A stretch of 14,261 nucleotides of DNA, taken from Pseudomonadota bacterium (GTDB taxonomy: Bacteria > Pseudomonadota > Gammaproteobacteria > Steroidobacterales > Steroidobacteraceae). Position 1 is the stretch's first letter, and every line of letters starts with the position of its first letter. Below are positions 13,613-14,261 of the stretch, piece by piece. The stretch lies in assembly GCA_021817875.1 (NCBI GenBank), contig JAKAFQ010000036.1, positions 1-14,261 of the forward strand. The letters run 5' to 3'. The translations under genes were made by a program, and so were the position numbers. Under the pieces are notes generated by a model that was given only the letters and a program-made list of their open reading frames with translations, searched no databases and was not told where the DNA came from.

Positions 13613-14261
13613 TCAGGTTCCGTGGTGGTCGGCCGGCACAGGTTCCGGCGTGCCCGAGGCGTGCGCCGCCCCCTGTTGGCGCGCGCAATGATGTGACGCA
13701 CATCGCGAGGGGCCGTGGGCCGGGGCGGGCCGGGGCAGCTCATCGACGGCCGCGAGCGCCTTCTGCTGCGCCGGGGTGAACGTGCCGGCGTAGGCCTTGC
13801 GGAACTGCGCGCTGGTGAGCGGCAGATCGGTCCTGCCGTTCCAGGTGGAGCCGGCCGGGAGCCTGTTCTGAACCCGGGGCGCATCGGCGAGCACCTGTGC
13901 GAGACCTCCGCCGTCTCTGCCCGAGACGGGCACGGGCACGCCGCGCGGGGCGGCGACGAGCCGCGCGACCCGGGACCAGTCGATCTTCTGGTGATGCTTG
14001 CGCAACTGCAGCCGATCGGCACGGGTGAGCAGGGTCGGCAGCAGACGGCGCCAGTCGGTTTTCCAGGGCCGCTTGTCGCCCTTCAGGGGGCCATAGGCCA
14101 CCATGTAGAGCCTGCCGTTGTGCCAGCCGAACAGGTACGGTTGGTTGACGACACGCACCTCGGTACCGTTCGGCACCAGGTAGAAGATCTGTTTGATGTC
14201 CTCCGGAAACAGGTGGATGCATCCGTGGCTCACCCGCCAGCCGACGCTGACCGGCTTGTTG
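13613..14261 (-). CDS. L,D-transpeptidase (YkuD / ErfK-YbiS family), 5' end beyond the window
   Basis: Only the C-terminal 215 residues are visible; the frame stays open to the right edge. The visible part opens with NKPVSVGWRVSHGCIHLFPEDI, the end of the YkuD catalytic domain with the active-site Cys in SHGC (visible residue 14). The usual Arg after HGC-I is His here. These enzymes cross-link peptidoglycan stem peptides (3-3 links) or attach lipoproteins to the wall in the periplasm. After the catalytic fold comes VPNGTEVRVVNQPY, as in the family, then an unusually long extension of about 160 residues. The extension is rich in Arg, Ala and Pro and ends in a His/Cys-containing segment. The stop is at 13613-13615. 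Family assignment is firm; the specific subtype is not. Confidence 0.9.
   Translation of the reverse strand, partial: NKPVSVGWRVSHGCIHLFPEDIKQIFYLVPNGTEVRVVNQPYLFGWHNGRLYMVAYGPLKGDKRPWKTDWRRLLPTLLTRADRLQLRKHHQKIDWSRVARLVAAPRGVPVPVSGRDGGGLAQVLADAPRVQNRLPAGSTWNGRTDLPLTSAQFRKAYAGTFTPAQQKALAAVDELPRPAPAHGPSRCASHHCARQQGAAHASGTPEPVPADHHGT

Noticed and set aside
1..14261. CRISPR arrays, tRNA or rRNA genes, insertion sequences and toxin-antitoxin pairs
   Set aside because: None was found on reading both strands; no regularly spaced repeats, transposase frames or tRNA-like cloverleaf sequence.

Overview
The window is one strongly GC-rich, gene-dense bacterial segment, most likely chromosomal. It holds twelve recognisable protein genes, one of them running off the right edge, and one small accessory subunit gene. 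YbiI, MsrPQ, CydABX and an EmrAB-type operon with its own outer-membrane channel suggest a Gram-negative gammaproteobacterium. The genus cannot be read from the sequence. I see no rRNA, tRNA, CRISPR array, insertion sequence, integrase or phage gene. Many long open frames lie antisense to real genes (one of 799 codons antisense to emrAB); these are shadows caused by high GC.

Layout. Positions 8-2984 (minus strand): cydA-cydB-cydX, a cytochrome bd quinol oxidase operon with 3- and 10-nt gaps. The small subunit carries an extra N-terminal membrane helix, and CydB lacks one usually conserved Asp. Positions 2985-3271: a divergent intergenic region with a 15-bp perfect palindrome just upstream of cydA. 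Positions 3272-3973 (plus): a lipoprotein with three exact-length 41-residue repeats and a SPOR domain. Its stop overlaps, tail to tail, the end of the next operon. Positions 3963-8606 (minus): marR-emrA-emrB-outer-membrane factor, a complete tripartite drug-efflux operon with its own repressor. Its promoter lies in an AT-rich island containing a two-tier 42-bp dyad. Positions 8737-9003 (plus): YbiI, a DksA/TraR-type zinc-finger protein. Positions 9056-9574 (minus): a DUF1993 protein. Positions 9826-11543 (plus): msrP-msrQ, periplasmic methionine sulfoxide reductase. Positions 11544-12030: the longest gap, with interleaved short inverted repeats but no convincing gene. Positions 12031-13500 (plus): a second DHA2-type MFS transporter. 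Positions 13613-14261 (minus): the C-terminal part of an L,D-transpeptidase.

Taken together the genes concern the cell envelope: an O2-scavenging terminal oxidase, quinone-linked repair of oxidised periplasmic proteins, drug export across both membranes, and peptidoglycan-associated functions (SPOR, L,D-transpeptidase). No wholly new system stands out. The best leads are the two-helix CydX with the altered CydB motif, and the compound operator at marR.
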